Positions 1 to 11,005 of a stretch of DNA of 64,000 bases are shown piece by piece. Source of the stretch: Toxonevra muliebris (taxonomy: Eukaryota > Arthropoda > Insecta > Diptera > Pallopteridae); NCBI GenBank assembly GCA_963691655.1, contig OY829330.1:18036182-18100181 (forward strand), in the 5' to 3' direction. Numbering within the stretch: position 1 is the stretch's first letter; every line of letters starts with the position of its first letter. A program made the translations under genes and the position numbers. Below the pieces are notes generated by a model. It ran no database searches and was not told the DNA's origin. It was given only the letters and a program-made list of their open reading frames with translations.

Positions 1-1790
1 TTAGAGAATCGTTGCCGAAACACTTTCCAAAATTTCCAACGTTCGCGCACCATTAAATCCGTTTTTTACGCAAAATTTAATACAATACTATTTAATAAAA
101 TTGTAAAAAACTACGTAACATTTGCAAATCTATAACGCTAAGATTTAGAGGGAATATTAACAACAGATGTACCAACTTAACAAAAAACTCAAATCACAAC
201 GATGGGAGCGCCACACGGTGGTTATTCCGGAAACTTTTTGATCAAGGTGGTATTTCTTCATTTTAGCGGATTTGGAAAAACAAAAGTTAGCCATACTGTC
301 CATTCCCAATCTCAATAGATATCGGAGTGACCTACATGGCTGACATACATCGTACCGACATTCGTGGCCGACGACAGATCGAGAACGGCCTAAGGTCACG
401 AAATTACGGCTCCAAGCGACGTAGGATGCCGAGCTCAGTCCGACGTTGATTCTACTTAAACTTTTCACTCGGGTGACAATATTACAAATAGGAAATATGT
501 ATATATCTATTCACGATATTGCTGTATCACGATAATATCTCCTCGTACCCTAAAAATAAAAATTTGAACCTATCACACCCTGTTCGAGATTCTGCATACT
601 GATTAAGCTATGTAGAATAACTGAATCATCAAAAAATGTTCCTACCATCTTTTCTGGTTTCATGCTTGATTTGATAATATGTACATATATGTAATGTAAA
701 TTTGCAAGTAAATCGTAACATAAAATTCAAAAAGCCATAACAACAACAAAAATTCAAAATCGAGTTTTCTTTTATTGATTATGGTGCATTTGACTAAATT
801 ACATGCTTTTTTTGCATCGTTTTTGACTTCTTTTATAAAAAAAGTGTCGTTACGGCTTTTTGGATTTTAGGTGACGTAATGTATAATTTTTATTATGATA
901 TTTTTCAATTTAGGTGCTGATTCCACTTCATTGCACTTGAATAAATTCTGTGTACGATTATGATTGTTATTACCTCAATTAATACTGAAAATATCGCTCC
1001 GCATTAACTTTGGTGAGCTTGAAGATGTTAAATTTGTGCTCAGATTAACACTTTTGCTTGCAAAATTAAGAAAAATAAAGTTCTTCTTAACCTGTATATT
1101 AACCGTTCGTCTGTACCTTGGGGTCCATATTTTATTTTACTTTGTATTTTTTTTCTTTTGTTATGTGATGTAGCATGATAATTATTGCAGCTACTTATTA
1201 TATATATTGTTAAAATCATTGAAACATTACGTCAACAAAATTAATCAGTGGGTTTTTCTGCAAACTTACCAAATAAATGAAATTCAATAGCTTAGATTCG
1301 TCATTATTGAAGGCCAGCGTAGGTCAAAGTGTAGCACAAGAGCATAGAAGTTTCACACGTACAGGGCAAATTTCTTTAGAAAGAGACTGCAGCCGATCAT
1401 TGTGCATTAGGGTGGTTCTTATTTTCCAAATTTGATTTTTTTTGCGCAGTTTAGTTCCATTACATGATAAAATGACCTGTGCGAAATTGACTTTAATTGG
1501 ATAAGGGGCCGTTCACACAGTAGCAGTTTTAGGATTTGGGGAGGCTGATTTTACTAAATTAAAAGATAATTTTTTTTAGATTTTTTTTTTTTTGTAGATT
1601 TTTAAACAAAATTAAAATCTACAAACAATATTTTTTATGTGCAACCCGTTTTTTCAACCCGTTATAAAATAATTAGACGAGACAGAGAAAAACTGAAAAC
1701 GCCATCATATTCAGCATACTCGAATTATATGAGATCAACTTTCAAAACTCTTGAGCTTTTTTTTTTTGGTAAATTCCGTTGTGCAGTGTA
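1..1790. other. AT-rich stretch without recognisable gene
   Basis: I see only AT-rich sequence with short chance frames on both strands. A segment near 1408-1450 (TAGGGTGGTTC followed by a T-rich run) resembles the edge of a dispersed repeat, but no partner end was found. Confidence 0.5.
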
Positions 1791-1795
1791 ATTCT

Positions 1796-1952
1796 TGGGC
1801 CTTATGGCCGCTTCTAAGGCGGTCATAAAGCCTAAAAAAATTCGGCGTTGCGATCGCTTCTACACTGGGCGTTATGACCGTTTTCGCGGCGGTCATAGCG
1901 CCTAAAATGATTTTGGGCGTTATGGCCGTGGGCGTTATGTCCGGGCACCAAA
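1796..1952. repeat. GC-rich repeated hairpin patch
   Basis: The motif TTATGRCCG and its inverse CGGTCATA recur at least three times in about 150 bases. Each pair forms an imperfect hairpin around a short loop, for example TTATGGCCGCTTCT facing AAGGCGGTCATAA. The patch is clearly richer in G and C than its surroundings. It may be a relic of a palindromic element; no ends or target duplication were found. Confidence 0.5.
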
Positions 1953-2030
1953 TTTTAGATTGTGCAAGGCAAAAGAAGAATTAAGTATAGCTCCGGGTCC
2001 ACTCCGAACTACATATAACTTGACGACCTT

Positions 2031-2095
2031 AATAGTCTAATAGGTAGTGCACTAGACTTTCACCCGGGAGGTTCGGGTTCGATTTCCCACTAAAT
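2031..2095 (+). other. tRNA-like sequence (degenerate)
   Basis: A B-box-like GGGTTCGATTTCCCAC preceded by an A-box-like TAGGTAGTGCACTAG suggests a tRNA-derived remnant or SINE head. It does not fold as a complete tRNA by eye and is probably not a functional gene. Confidence 0.35.
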
Positions 2096-2390
2096 TTTAT
2101 AGCAAAAAAACCTGCAGAGTCTAGAATAACCGGAAACCAACACACAAATATTGACCAAAACGCAGACCTAGACCAAAAACTAAAAAATTTTATCAATGTT
2201 CACACAAAAAATACAGCCCAAAAATTAAAAGATATCTGGAAAAAAAAGCTGAGACCAAAATTCAAACTAAAATTCAAACACTTTTTTCAGATCGAAGTTC
2301 AAACCAAGAAAAAAAATAAAATTCAAATTGAAAATCTTGATAAAAATGAGACTAAATTCAGACCAAAACTTTGATTAACTCATTATTGCC
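2096..2390. repeat. Degenerate AATTCAGACCAAA-type repeat, block 1
   Basis: Loose, imperfect recurrences of CAAAATTCAGACCAAA-like units, very rich in A and C on the + strand. The same type of sequence recurs at 2825-2960 and 4910-5580. The open frames across these blocks are rich in Ser-Asp-Gln-Asn because of the repeat and I do not consider them genes. Confidence 0.55.
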
Positions 2391-2824
2391 CAGCCGGTAT
2401 GTTCACTTACCAGCTCTTTGCTCAAGCATATAACTTCATATATGTGACCTATGACTTGTCTGGCGGACTTTTATTGTTAAATGATCTATTTTGAGAAAAC
2501 AATTTGAAGGAAATTTGGATTTTCTTTGAGAAAAAATATGGTACATCTCTATATTTTCAATCATTTTTGGTCGAAACAAAAACCAGAAAAAACATTAAAT
2601 CAAGATAACAGTTGATTTGGATAGTACTTCAAACAAATTTTCAACATATATATTCATATCACTCTTAGCATCGATATCACTATTGATATCGGCCTAAAGG
2701 TATGTGAGTTTACCATCTCACAACTCCAGAACCAAGTACTCTATTTTTATGAAAATTTAAATATATTTTAGTTTGACCAAAAATGCAATACATTTTAAAT
2801 TTCAACGAGATCTGTACACAACAA

Positions 2825-2960
2825 TGTTCAGACCACGAATCGGACCGAAATTCTAACAGAAATCGACCAAAATGAGATCAAATTCAGACTAAAAACCCAA
2901 AATTCTGATCGAATCCAAACCATAATCAGTTTAAAATTCATTCCAAAATTAAAAAAAAAA
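2825..2960. repeat. Degenerate AATTCAGACCAAA-type repeat, block 2
   Basis: Same unit type as the block at 2096-2390: repeated 'gaccaaa', 'aaattcaga' and 'ctaaaa' words without a fixed period. Confidence 0.5.
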
Positions 2961-3422
2961 ATGGATGTGTGCAAGGCACGCAAGATATTTGATGTGTAAA
3001 CAGTTAAGCCAACTGAATGCCATATACATAAGCTCACATATGTATAGCCATTTATAGGGATTTGATGTTTAATATATATGCTTAGGTAAATAATTCAAAT
3101 TAAAAGAATTCTTTTATAAACTTAAAAATTTATTAGATATCATTATCTTTTATATATAATTGCCCAATTCACTATAAATTGCAATTTGTGTTGCATCATT
3201 GCAAATGCAAATTTTTATTCCATATCGCATATATTTGTTGTTGTGATAGCAAAACTATTTTGCAATTGCACCAAATCGTAGTTGCATTATTTTTCTTTTA
3301 CACAATGCATCGGGCGCGATATGTTCGCATATACGCAGCTGTAATTGCATCTTTTTTTCCGCGCTTTAAGTTTTTCTTCCTGTCGATTTGAAATTTTATT
3401 ATATGTGAAAATTGTATATAAC

Positions 3423-3491
3423 GTCGCCTGAGAATTGATTTCGCGTATAGGGTTATAAATTTATACACACATAAATCAATTCTCAGGCGAC
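3423..3491. repeat. Perfect 18-bp inverted repeat (hairpin)
   Basis: The left arm GTCGCCTGAGAATTGATT at 3423-3440 is matched exactly by its reverse complement at 3474-3491, around a 33-base AT-rich spacer. A transcript of either strand would fold into a stem. It may be a very short fold-back element or a small-RNA precursor; no target duplication was found. Confidence 0.65.
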
Positions 3492-3739
3492 CAGTCACCC
3501 CACTACTTTTTTAAAGCACCGCAAAGAAAGAAACAATGTATTTTTATTGAAGTAAATAAGTGATTTTATAATAAATAAGTTTGATTTTTTTAAAAAAAAG
3601 TGTTGCCTTTCTAATGTTAATGCACAAAGCAAAATTTTTATAATGCCGTGGTTTGCTATCATTATCACTACATTTTGTTTATACATTTATTGAAACCTAG
3701 ATTACTTATTACTTATCATTTTGTAGGTATTGTTTTTAT

Positions 3740-4508
3740 ATCCCAATATACATTATTGTTTGATATTAACTTGAGGTAGATTTGAGGTCAAATACCTTTC
3801 TCAAATCTCCAACGTTAATTCTCAAATGCACCTCAATGGTCCTATTATAGTCTTTTTAACTTAAAAGGCATATTTTTTATATGGTGATTTTCTTAGTTAT
3901 CAAATTGAAAAATTTATGATTCCCAACTTGATATCAAAGGAATTTCTCCAACCTGTCAAACCTCACTTTTCACTTTTTTGCTCTTACGCATCCCCCAAAT
4001 TGAATTATAATTATGTACAAAATATACATTATGTAAAGCATATATTTCCCTTTAATTCATTTTCACCTCACTTTTATTTCGAATTTTTTTCACTTTCACT
4101 CAGTTTTTTTATATTTATTTTTCAAAATTGAATTGAATTTACAGAAAATGTTTTCCACAAATTAAATTTCTGTGAGAATCTGTGAGAAATCAACAGTATT
4201 GCCATACGAGTATACTTATAAAATATTGTAAATAATATCTCAAATTTAACTCAAATCGTATTCAAGTTGATATCAAGCGTTGGAAAAAATGTTTGGTTTC
4301 AAGTGGAGAAAAGTGTTTGATATCTAATTGAGAATTATAATATTTCTCAAACATTGAAAAAAATGTTGATTCTCAACTTGATGTCAAGTAGAAAGTCAAC
4401 AAGGAGCAAAAATGTTTGAACTTAAATTGAGAAATACATTGGAAATCAATTTGAGAACTAAGCTTTTCTCCAACATTGAAGAAATAAATTTTCAATGCAT
4501 ATTGGGAT
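3740..4508. mobile_element. Candidate inverted-repeat element (about 770 bp)
   Basis: ATCCCAATATACATT at 3740-3754 is matched in inverse at 4494-4508 with one mismatch. The interior carries many repeats of 'tctcaaa', 'caacattga' and 'ttgagaa' words in both orientations, as in a decayed fold-back MITE. No transposase frame and no convincing target duplication were seen. Confidence 0.45.
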
Positions 4509-4909
4509 TTAAAAAAATATTTAATTTTAATCCAATCTAAATAACCGAATGCAAAACCTATCAAACGCTTGTGTTTGCTACGGCGACTTCTCTGCTTGTA
4601 TGGTATGGTCGATCTCCACACATTTAACACCAACAAATAATTCTGCCACGAATAAATGTACACACACATTTTGTTTTCGTATGTACATATATGTGTGAGT
4701 AAATTGATCGAAACATAAACAAACAAACTCCGCTCGTATTTTAATTTCTCCCTCTCTTTTTCTCTTCTCTTTGTTGTTTAGAGTAGAAGACTCATGCCGC
4801 GCAGTAGTGCGAGCGAGAAGGGAACTGGACGTTACAGTTATCTTACATCTTACGATACAGTTATTGTTACATTTTACACATTTGAAATTTTGCCCATACC
4901 GTGAGCTAA

Positions 4910-5580
4910 AATGTTTACACATCAAAAAATTAGGCCACAACTCAGATTAATAGTTAGACAAAATTTTAGAACAAAAGAACGCCAAATACCGAACGAATGC
5001 AACCCAAATTCGGGCCAAAAACTAGTGGGAATATCTGATAAATATTCACACCAAAAAATTTCAACTCAAATTAAACGAAAACGACCAAAAATTCCAGCCG
5101 AACTCAGACGAAAATTTAAAAGAAAATTCAGACCGGTTTCGGACCGAAATTCAGACCAAAATTCTTGTAAAAATCAAGCCAATTCAGACCAAAATTTCGA
5201 CTAAAACTCAAGCTAAGAGTTGGATTGAAACGCCAAATACAAATTAAAAGCAAACCAAAATTTAGACCAGAAATCAGATCAAACGCTGAGTAAACGCTGG
5301 TCTGAGCAAAATGTTGACCACAATTTAGACTAAGAGTTTCACTAAAACTCAAACTAGAAGGATCTTAAATACAGACCGAAAGCTAATCAAAATTCAGACC
5401 AAACACGCATTAAAACTCCAAGCAAATTCAGATTAAAATTCAGACCTAAAGTAAAACAAAATTCTGGCATACAATCAAACCAGAATTCAGATCAAAAACG
5501 GAAAAGTTAAACCAATATCAGACAAAAAATTCAGTACAAAATTCAACCCTAAAACTAGACCATTACCAAGCTTTCTAAAA
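4910..5580. repeat. Degenerate AATTCAGACCAAA-type repeat, block 3
   Basis: The longest of three blocks of the same A/C-rich degenerate repeat. Words such as 'aattcagacc' and 'gaccaaaattc' recur many times with irregular spacing. Frames on either strand across it are repeat artefacts. Confidence 0.6.
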
Positions 5581-6142
5581 GTAAGACTGTTGCACTGTAA
5601 TTGCATCCTATTGGCACGCTCGGCATGGCGGCTAATCAGAATTAATTAAAATATCCGACCGCATTTTAATATTTATTAAAATCTATATATTTATATATAA
5701 TATAAAATATAGCCCTGTTATGTGTTGAGTCATAATAGGTTTCTATATTTCACAACGGATTATCATGTACTTGCTTTGGACATTTGTCGAGTTAAGTTGA
5801 TATTTATTTTAAGTTAATTTCAAATAGTTTCTATAATATAGACCGATATTTGGCCCAAAGTCAACTTTTTTATAAAATTTAACTACTTAATGCAAAATGC
5901 TGTTAAACTATAAAAGTTACATTAAAATTGTGTATAGAAAGATTATAGATCTTATCGTTTGCTAAAATAAAATCAGTAGTGACATATATCTAAAATTAAT
6001 ATTTTACCTGTAAAATGCATTTTTATATTAAAAATTTTTTCCCTTATATATGTTATTGTAAATATATTTGTTTTTACCTAGAATCAAAAACAACGATTTT
6101 TTTATTTTGCTCCATGTGATTTCCACCACACAAAGCAGAAAA
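5581..6142. other. AT-rich stretch, nothing recognised
   Basis: No coding frame, inverted repeat or tandem unit that I can support. Confidence 0.5.
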
Positions 6143-6178
6143 ATGCGTGTCGTGAGTTCGAATCCCACTACAGGTGGA
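6143..6178 (+). other. tRNA B-box-like motif
   Basis: GTGAGTTCGAATCCCACTAC is a good T-arm/B-box match: the stem closes around TTCGAAT. Upstream sequence does not form a clear tRNA body, so this is probably a fragment of a tRNA-derived repeat. Confidence 0.35.
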
Positions 6179-6249
6179 CCAAGTGATTCTTTTTTTCAAC
6201 AATAAATTTTTTTTTTCATACTATTATATAAAACTGTAACTTGATTTCA

Positions 6250-7210
6250 TGGACATATGCCCATCAATAACTCAGATAATTTTTGGATATATCTCCACAA
6301 CCAGAGACTTAGTACAAGGATGTTAATTGGCAAAATGGATAGGCGTGGCCTTTTCCGTTCAACTCTAATGCTTTTATATATATTTCCAGAACCATTTACC
6401 GACGATGGTTGACAAAACCACGCCAAAAAAAAAGTGGTTGGGATTGAAAAAGAGGGCAAGGAACTTTCCATATAGCCTGAATTTTAATTATTGTATATCT
6501 TAGAAACTATTTGTAGTGCTGTACTAAGATTTGGAACGATAATATGATTTGCCAATGGAATTCGGTGGGTAAAATATGGGTAGGCTTGAGTTTATACGAT
6601 ATATTTCCTAAATTATTTGTGGTAGGAGAGCTTTGATTACCAATGGAAAATGCTAGAAACAAATTAATGGAATAAATAAAATATGCCTGACACCTCCCAT
6701 GCAAAGGAAATGTTTGAAACTGTATACCTGAGAAACCATAACAAAGAACACACTGGCAGTTTGTGTGTGAAGGCGGATGGTTAGTGGTAGTTATTGGGCA
6801 GAATGTGGAAGTTTTTGGCAAGTAGGCCCCTCTCATACAAAGGAAATGTTTGAAAAGGTATATACATATCGCTGCAGTACTCCAAATATAAAAATGTACA
6901 GGAGAAGCCTCGCGTAAAATTTGAAAAATGCGTATTAGGGCCTTAGCAAATTAAGGCAGCGATATGGGGAACCATAGTAAAGAGAGCAATGAATATTTAA
7001 TTTTAAATGCTGTATGTTTATAGTTATTAGAGAGCCATAGTAAGAAAGATGATGAAGGTTTGTATGGTAAGATGGGATGTTGATAGCAATAACTGAGAAG
7101 AATGTTGACATCATTAAACACGTGGAAGTGGAACTACTCATGTAAATGGTATGAATGAATAGTGCAATGATTCGATTTTGATCGGAGACTAACACGCTCA
7201 TATAGCCATA
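6250..7210. repeat. Diverged tandem-like repeat region
   Basis: The 18-mer CAAAGGAAATGTTTGAAA occurs at 6702-6719 and again at 6838-6855, and several words ('accatagtaa', 'gccaatgga', 'gataatatg') recur across the region at about 130-150 base intervals. It reads as an old tandem repeat. The minus-strand open frames here (6247-7201) have no recognisable domain. Confidence 0.4.
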
Positions 7211-8234
7211 TCTCTTTCAAAAGTTTTAATTGTTGTAATATTTGCATTACCCCTACTTTGCCAGGTCCGGACACATATTACGTAACGCAATTTTTGACCA
7301 ATTTTGACCCCTCCTCCCTGTCGTAACACATCCTAACAAAACGTACTTCCAGTCCCGATTGAGGCGAGGGGGTTAACACCCAACCTTTTGCCTCTCCATT
7401 ACTCTTTGCGAGCGACCCTGATGCAACGCTTTAATGAAATATTATTCTGTTTTCAATTTCATGTAAGACACTTGGCACAAAAAATCGTTATTTTGTTATT
7501 TGTAATTTCTTTCCTCGCTCCATTCCACTTCAAATAATAAGAAAAACATAAAGTACCAAAAACGAAATCTGGATATAAAAAAAACATTTCAGAAAACCCC
7601 CCTGAAACTTTTGTCTGTTTACGCTCCTGGTGGTCACATTTAAATAATGAATAGAGCACATTCTTATAAATGTTGCTTACTTTAGGGTAGGGTAACCTAT
7701 TCTGCCTCCACTTCTTTGTACTCTCTCATTTTCAATTTCCATCGGAAGGTAAAAAGTTTTTGTTTTTGTAATCTGCTTTCAAATATAAGATCAAATAATA
7801 TAAATGATTTAAGTACGGAATAGAAAAAGAAACTCTAAGTTCTCTACAGCAGTCATTTATTTCAAGAATTTTTTTTTAAAGATTTTTTAGTGGAATTTAA
7901 AATTATGTGACCTTAAATTCATTTTCCCATGGACTTTTTTATGTTGAATCTGGATTCGGCAGAATCATATTAGAGAAAAGAGCAGATCCGGAAAAATGAA
8001 TTAAGAAAAAACATTGCTTTCGATTTTATAAGTGGTTGAAAATGATCAAAACCAATCTTTTGCACTTAGAAAAATTCAAAACCCTGATTTAGTGGTAAAA
8101 AAAGCTTTGGTTCATGGGTCTGAAACAACCAACAAAATTTCGTAGAATCGCGTTTTTTTAATAAAAGAAAACTTACAAATTTTAAAAACATGCCACTTTT
8201 TCCAAGTACTTTGGGTCCCTGGTTAAGTCTAGAT
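7211..8234. other. Unassigned AT-rich stretch
   Basis: A mildly GC-richer patch at 7255-7420 precedes ordinary AT-rich DNA. No domain, repeat pair or RNA gene was recognised. Confidence 0.45.
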
Positions 8235-8470
8235 CAGTGATCTTCAATATTTTTGTCTGCGGAGCCTTTTTTCGATTTCGGCGAGCTCTTAGTATAAAAT
8301 CGTAAATGAAAAAAAAAAAAAAAAAAAAAACATAACGTAACGTAAATAATTAGTATTAGAAAATTAACAAAATTAACTCACTTTTTTTAAAATTTAACAT
8401 ATAACCGCGGAGCCCCTACAAATTTTCGTGGAACCCCTAGGCTCCATGGACTACAGTTTGAAGACCAATG
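8235..8470. mobile_element. hAT-type MITE (236 bp)
   Basis: The left end CAGTGATCTTCAA faces the right end, which in reverse complement reads CATTGGTCTTCAA. Both fit the CAGNGNTG-type hAT terminus. The subterminal 'cggagcc' and 'ggagccc/ggctcc' words also match in inverse. The 8 flanking bases agree only partly (gtctagat and ccaaagat), so the copy is old. There is no coding capacity. Confidence 0.6.
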
Positions 8471-9290
8471 CCAAAGATGAATAATGGATATATGAAATTT
8501 TTCGAAGATCAAAAGTGGCACTCAATACTCAGCCTCTCATTTATCTTCAAGATCATGCTTCTTCTTTTCGGTTATACATGCACAAAAAACGCAGAATAAT
8601 TGCATTTTTCTTCATGACGTATAAGCCGACGATTGAACGCTTATTCTCATGAAATTTCATTATTCCAAAATAGCAATATGAATGTGCAGAGAGTATGTAA
8701 TATTTGATAATTTGTGTGCTGCAAGCTATTTGTTATCGGAACAATTGCGATCGTTGTTGCCTAGTAACAGGGTGAGTACTCATGGATTAATTGTACAAGT
8801 GTACATACATACTTATGCATATGTACAAGCCCTACTGAAATATCTAGTGCTCTTACACTTCGCATCTAACGTGCTTCTTTTCGGTGCGCAATATACGGAG
8901 TAAGTGAGATTGAAATCAGTTCGTTTCCTTGTAAACAGACGAGATTATGTTTTGGGTTATTTAATTATGTATATTGTTTAAATTAAATTTGATTGGTTTA
9001 AAGCTGAATCTAAATACTGCCTAAAATGTTTTGTACAACAACTAAACTGCTTCTTGTATGATTTATTTGGAAAAGATTCACAAATTAAATTAATAAAACA
9101 CTTGGTTTTTATTAAGATTGATTATTCAAAAAAATTTAACGTTATCGGTCTTAACTCATATGGCTACTCTTATTCATAGAGTGTAGATGTGTTTTTTTCT
9201 TTGCTCTTCAAGTTTTCTTTTTTTTTTTTTAATATTTTCATAAAATTTATTATCTTTTGGACTGCGATTGTTCCTGCTTCCTGATTTGCG
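8471..9290. other. AT-rich stretch, no gene supported
   Basis: Contains a short open stretch (8682-8903, +) with no recognised domain. A T-rich tract at 9185-9250 lies just upstream of the retrotransposon ORF1 start. Confidence 0.45.
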
Positions 9291-10994
9291 ATGGATGATT
9301 TCTGTGGCAAATGTGATAAAAGTTTTTCAAGAAGTGAAAGTCAAATCATTCCATGCAGTGGCCAGTGCAAGAAACTTTTTCACCGTGCCTGTTGCGAAGG
9401 TGCTGTTACAGAGTATGATTTAACCCTTAAACGCCCAATACGTCCGATTTCAATTAAAAACATAGTTTAAGGTGCAGTTATTTTAATTTACATGGTTGAC
9501 CTCTGTAGTAACCTTTGGCGATTATCTGGAGAATAAATTAAAATACATTCGCAATAATTTTTAAAAACAGTTATTTGGTGTTATACCGTCTGACACAAAT
9601 TTGTCCACACTGCAATATATTTATTACACAAAATTCGAAAACAAAAACACCTTTTTCAGTTAGTTGTTTAATGGCGAACGTAAAATGGCGGCACAGGCAG
9701 GCGCGGAAGTGGTTTGTCACAGCAGTGACCAGTGGGTATTTAAGGGTTAAATATACTTAAAAACAACCGTCACTTTGGATACTTCTGCCTTGATTGCATT
9801 GGTATGGCTACCAAATTTGCCAAAGCTCATGACTCAGTTTTGGATTCGCAAAAGTCGGGGTTTGATAAGTTGCTTAATGCTGTAGAAGGTAAATGTAAAT
9901 CGGTATTCGACCAGATCGCGGAACTAAAATGTTTTATTGCTGCCGAGCTTAACAAGCTCTCACTTATGGAGAGTAATAATGAGTTAACTGAACTCCGATC
10001 TTCATTGTCATCTTCTGCTGCTACTGGAGCTGCTGCTATACCTGACACCTCACATACTCTTGTTGTAAGTGGTGCTGATACCGCTAATCGCCGCACATCG
10101 TATGCTTCTGCAATTTCTCCCGTTTGCTCATTACCTGGTCGCTCACATACTATCTCTGAGCGAACAGACAACGGTAATCTCACATGGGCACAATGCGTGG
10201 CCAACGCTTCGCCTGCTATGTCTCACTGTCAATACTTACTTTTACCAAAAAAAAATACAGTGAATACTCGCTCTCGCATTGATAATGCTGCTGCTATACC
10301 GTCATTGTGTACCTCTTCAGATACTGCCTCATTGCATTCTCCCGCTATTACACATTCATCTTTGCCTGCCGTATTGTCACACTCGCACAACTCTTTCTTA
10401 CACAAAAAGAGTTCAGAAAATACTCGCTCCAGGAATGGTAATGTTGCTGACGTACCGTTATCATGTGCCTCTTCAAATGCTGCCTCTATGTCTTCTTCCG
10501 CTGTTACTCACTCATCTTTGCCTGCTTTCATCGGTGCTCAATCTGTAACTGCTCCTGATAATTTTACTGTTGGCCATGCTCTTACTTCGCCAAATTATAC
10601 CTGCGTTGGATCGCATACTACTAATTGTCTCACTGCTGCTTCATCTCAATCATCATACTGGAGAGTTGAGAGTAGAAAGAAACCGATGAAAAAGAAAGAC
10701 AATGTTGTTATTGGAAAAAATAACAACACGGAGCTCGATGTGGTGGTAAAAAAGAAGTGGGTACACCTCTCATCATTCAATCCGACTGTTACTTATGATC
10801 AAATAATCTCTTACGTTCAGAAACATGCTAATATTGACACGCATCACTTGGCGTGCTACAGTCTTACAAAAAAAGAAGCGAAAGCGGATAGTTTGAGAAG
10901 TGTAACGTTTAGATTGGGGGTAGCACCTAGGCATTATGCAAAGGTTTTCAACCCAACCCTATGGCCAGCTGACATAAAAATTCACCCATATTAG
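9291..10994 (+). pseudogene. Retrotransposon ORF1 protein with PHD finger, interrupted
   Basis: ORF1 proteins of this class bind the element RNA and act as chaperones in the ribonucleoprotein. The start ATG at 9291 opens a PHD-type zinc finger: Cys5, Cys8, Cys22, Cys26, His31, Cys34, then Cys57 and Cys60 after the interruption, which is the Cys4-His-Cys3 order. A TTAA element at 9424-9746 splits codon 45. If the element and one TTAA are disregarded, the frame runs without a break into the long frame that continues from 9804 to the stop at 10994. The middle (about residues 130-310) is rich in Ser, Thr and Ala with two similar Thr-Arg-Ser-Arg repeats. The C-terminal part (10738-10994) is a folded-looking domain of the kind that follows such linkers in ORF1 proteins. 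Confidence 0.75.
9424..9746. mobile_element. TTAA-flanked piggyBac-like MITE (323 bp)
   Basis: The element is bounded by TTAA at 9420-9423 and TTAA at 9747-9750. Its termini are CCCTTAAACGCCCA on the left and, in reverse complement, CCCTTAAATACCCA on the right: 12 of 14 bases match. CCC...GGG ends inside a duplicated TTAA are the hallmark of the piggyBac superfamily. No transposase is encoded. It sits inside the PHD finger of the retrotransposon ORF1, so it arrived after that copy was inserted. Confidence 0.88.
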
Positions 10995-11005
10995 TTGCAA
11001 CATGG

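Noticed and set aside
4911..5204. 97-codon frame with Ser-Asp-Gln-Asn-rich sequence
   Set aside because: It lies wholly in the degenerate AATTCAGACCAAA repeat, and the opposite strand is also open; it is a repeat artefact.
6247..7201. Series of minus-strand frames of 74-109 codons
   Set aside because: They span a diverged tandem repeat, show no domain, and have no splice or start context.
9827..10204. 125-codon minus-strand frame
   Set aside because: Shadow of the retrotransposon ORF1 on the + strand.
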